From positions 1-5,126 of the forward strand of contig JAISTJ010000126.1 in the NCBI GenBank assembly GCA_031272655.1: a stretch of 5,126 bases of DNA, given 5' to 3'. The notes below the pieces were generated by a model. That model saw nothing but the letters and a program-made list of their open reading frames with translations. It made no database searches and was not told the DNA's origin. Positions 4,831 to 5,126 of this stretch are shown here, piece after piece. Made by a program: the position numbers and the translations under genes. The stretch's first letter is position 1. The number at the start of each line of letters is the position of its first letter. The DNA is from Tannerella sp. Lineage in GTDB: Bacteria; Bacteroidota; Bacteroidia; Bacteroidales; Tannerellaceae.

Positions 4831-5126
4831 TTAACTGTTTGGCAATTCCAACAAATCAGAAGCAATAAACATGTGACCGGTAGTACTTGAACCCGATACG
4901 GTATAAGTTGAACCGCTAGTAAATTTAATCTTATTCCATGCTGTACCAAATGTATATACTTCATTACCTATAAATCCTAATCCGTAGCAATCATAAGTGC
5001 TTAAACCAGGGGCATAAAATCCCGAAAAACTATCTACAGACGTTGGATTGGTTTTGCTGCACCGATAGATAACACCCGATCTGAACCACCAAAGATTATC
5101 GCAATGATCATAAATCTGACGCGGTT
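4831..5126 (-). CDS. Unrecognised protein, C-terminal 97 residues (runs off the right edge)
   Basis: The minus-strand frame ending at TAA (4833-4831) is open to the window edge, 97 complete codons plus two bases, and no start is needed inside. Codons are not biased to stops in this frame, while the other frames break. The visible part begins PRQIYDHCDNLWWFRSGVIY, continues with RCSKTNPTSVDSFSGFYAPG and GLGFIGNEVYTFGTAWNKIK, and ends HMFIASDLLELPNS. It is rich in Gly, Ser, Thr, Tyr and Trp, with alternating strand-like segments, so an extracellular or structural beta-rich fold is plausible. Two or three Cys (residues 8, 22 and 46 of the visible part) could form disulphides if exported. There is no sorting-tail signature at the C-terminus. 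I do not recognise the family; a secreted or phage-structural protein are both possible. Confidence 0.65.
   Translation of the reverse strand, partial: PRQIYDHCDNLWWFRSGVIYRCSKTNPTSVDSFSGFYAPGLSTYDCYGLGFIGNEVYTFGTAWNKIKFTSGSTYTVSGSSTTGHMFIASDLLELPNS

Noticed and set aside
4773..4964. Minus-strand open frame of 63 codons
   Set aside because: It overlaps the longer open frame ending at 4831 in another register, runs past it through the promoter-like motif, and has no family features.

Overview
The window looks like a piece of a Bacteroidales (phylum Bacteroidota) chromosome. The evidence is promoter elements of the Bacteroidota type (TTTG, about 19-21 bases, TAnnTTTG), two lipoproteins, a family GH95 glycosidase of the kind common in gut and glycan-feeding Bacteroidales, the dimeric-type glycyl-tRNA synthetase N-terminus, a small HTH protein typical of Bacteroidales, and a degraded C-terminus resembling type IX secretion (Por) sorting tails. 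The species cannot be named from the sequence.

Layout. Bases 1-117 (minus) are the first 39 codons of glycyl-tRNA synthetase, with its own promoter at 148-178. Bases 189-1049 (minus) encode an uncharacterised 286-residue lipoprotein whose -10-type box lies almost on its start codon, so its mRNA may be leaderless. A compact divergent promoter region (about 1055-1113) separates it from bases 1140-3629 (plus), an intact 829-residue GH95 exo-glycosidase with a lipoprotein signal. It carries all the expected catalytic residues, and a Thr at the position I recall as separating alpha-L-galactosidases from alpha-L-fucosidases in this family.

From 3630 onward the window becomes accessory and decayed. 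An HTH (excisionase/MerR-like) gene at 3736-4091 is split by a one-base frameshift in an A run. Its promoter overlaps a perfect 12-base palindrome. Directly after it, 4093-4437 holds a multiply frameshifted remnant of a large exported protein (cadherin-like repeat followed by a sorting-tail-like end). A strong intrinsic terminator (4526-4561) closes this block. Then comes a dispersed palindromic repeat (4573-4672).

On the minus strand the right edge holds the last 97 codons of an unrecognised gene (4831-5126), followed by a promoter-like motif (4798-4829) and a long hairpin with a T tract (4706-4771). Together these could be that gene's terminator or a short RNA gene.

The genes do not form one obvious pathway. 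glyS is housekeeping, the GH95 enzyme serves glycan scavenging, and the right-hand 1.5 kb is a patchwork of remnants and repeats typical of a recombination-prone spot. I see no convincing new defence or mobile system. The most testable novelties are the GH95 specificity residue, the leaderless lipoprotein, the palindrome-overlapped HTH promoter and the possible small RNA near 4700-4800.
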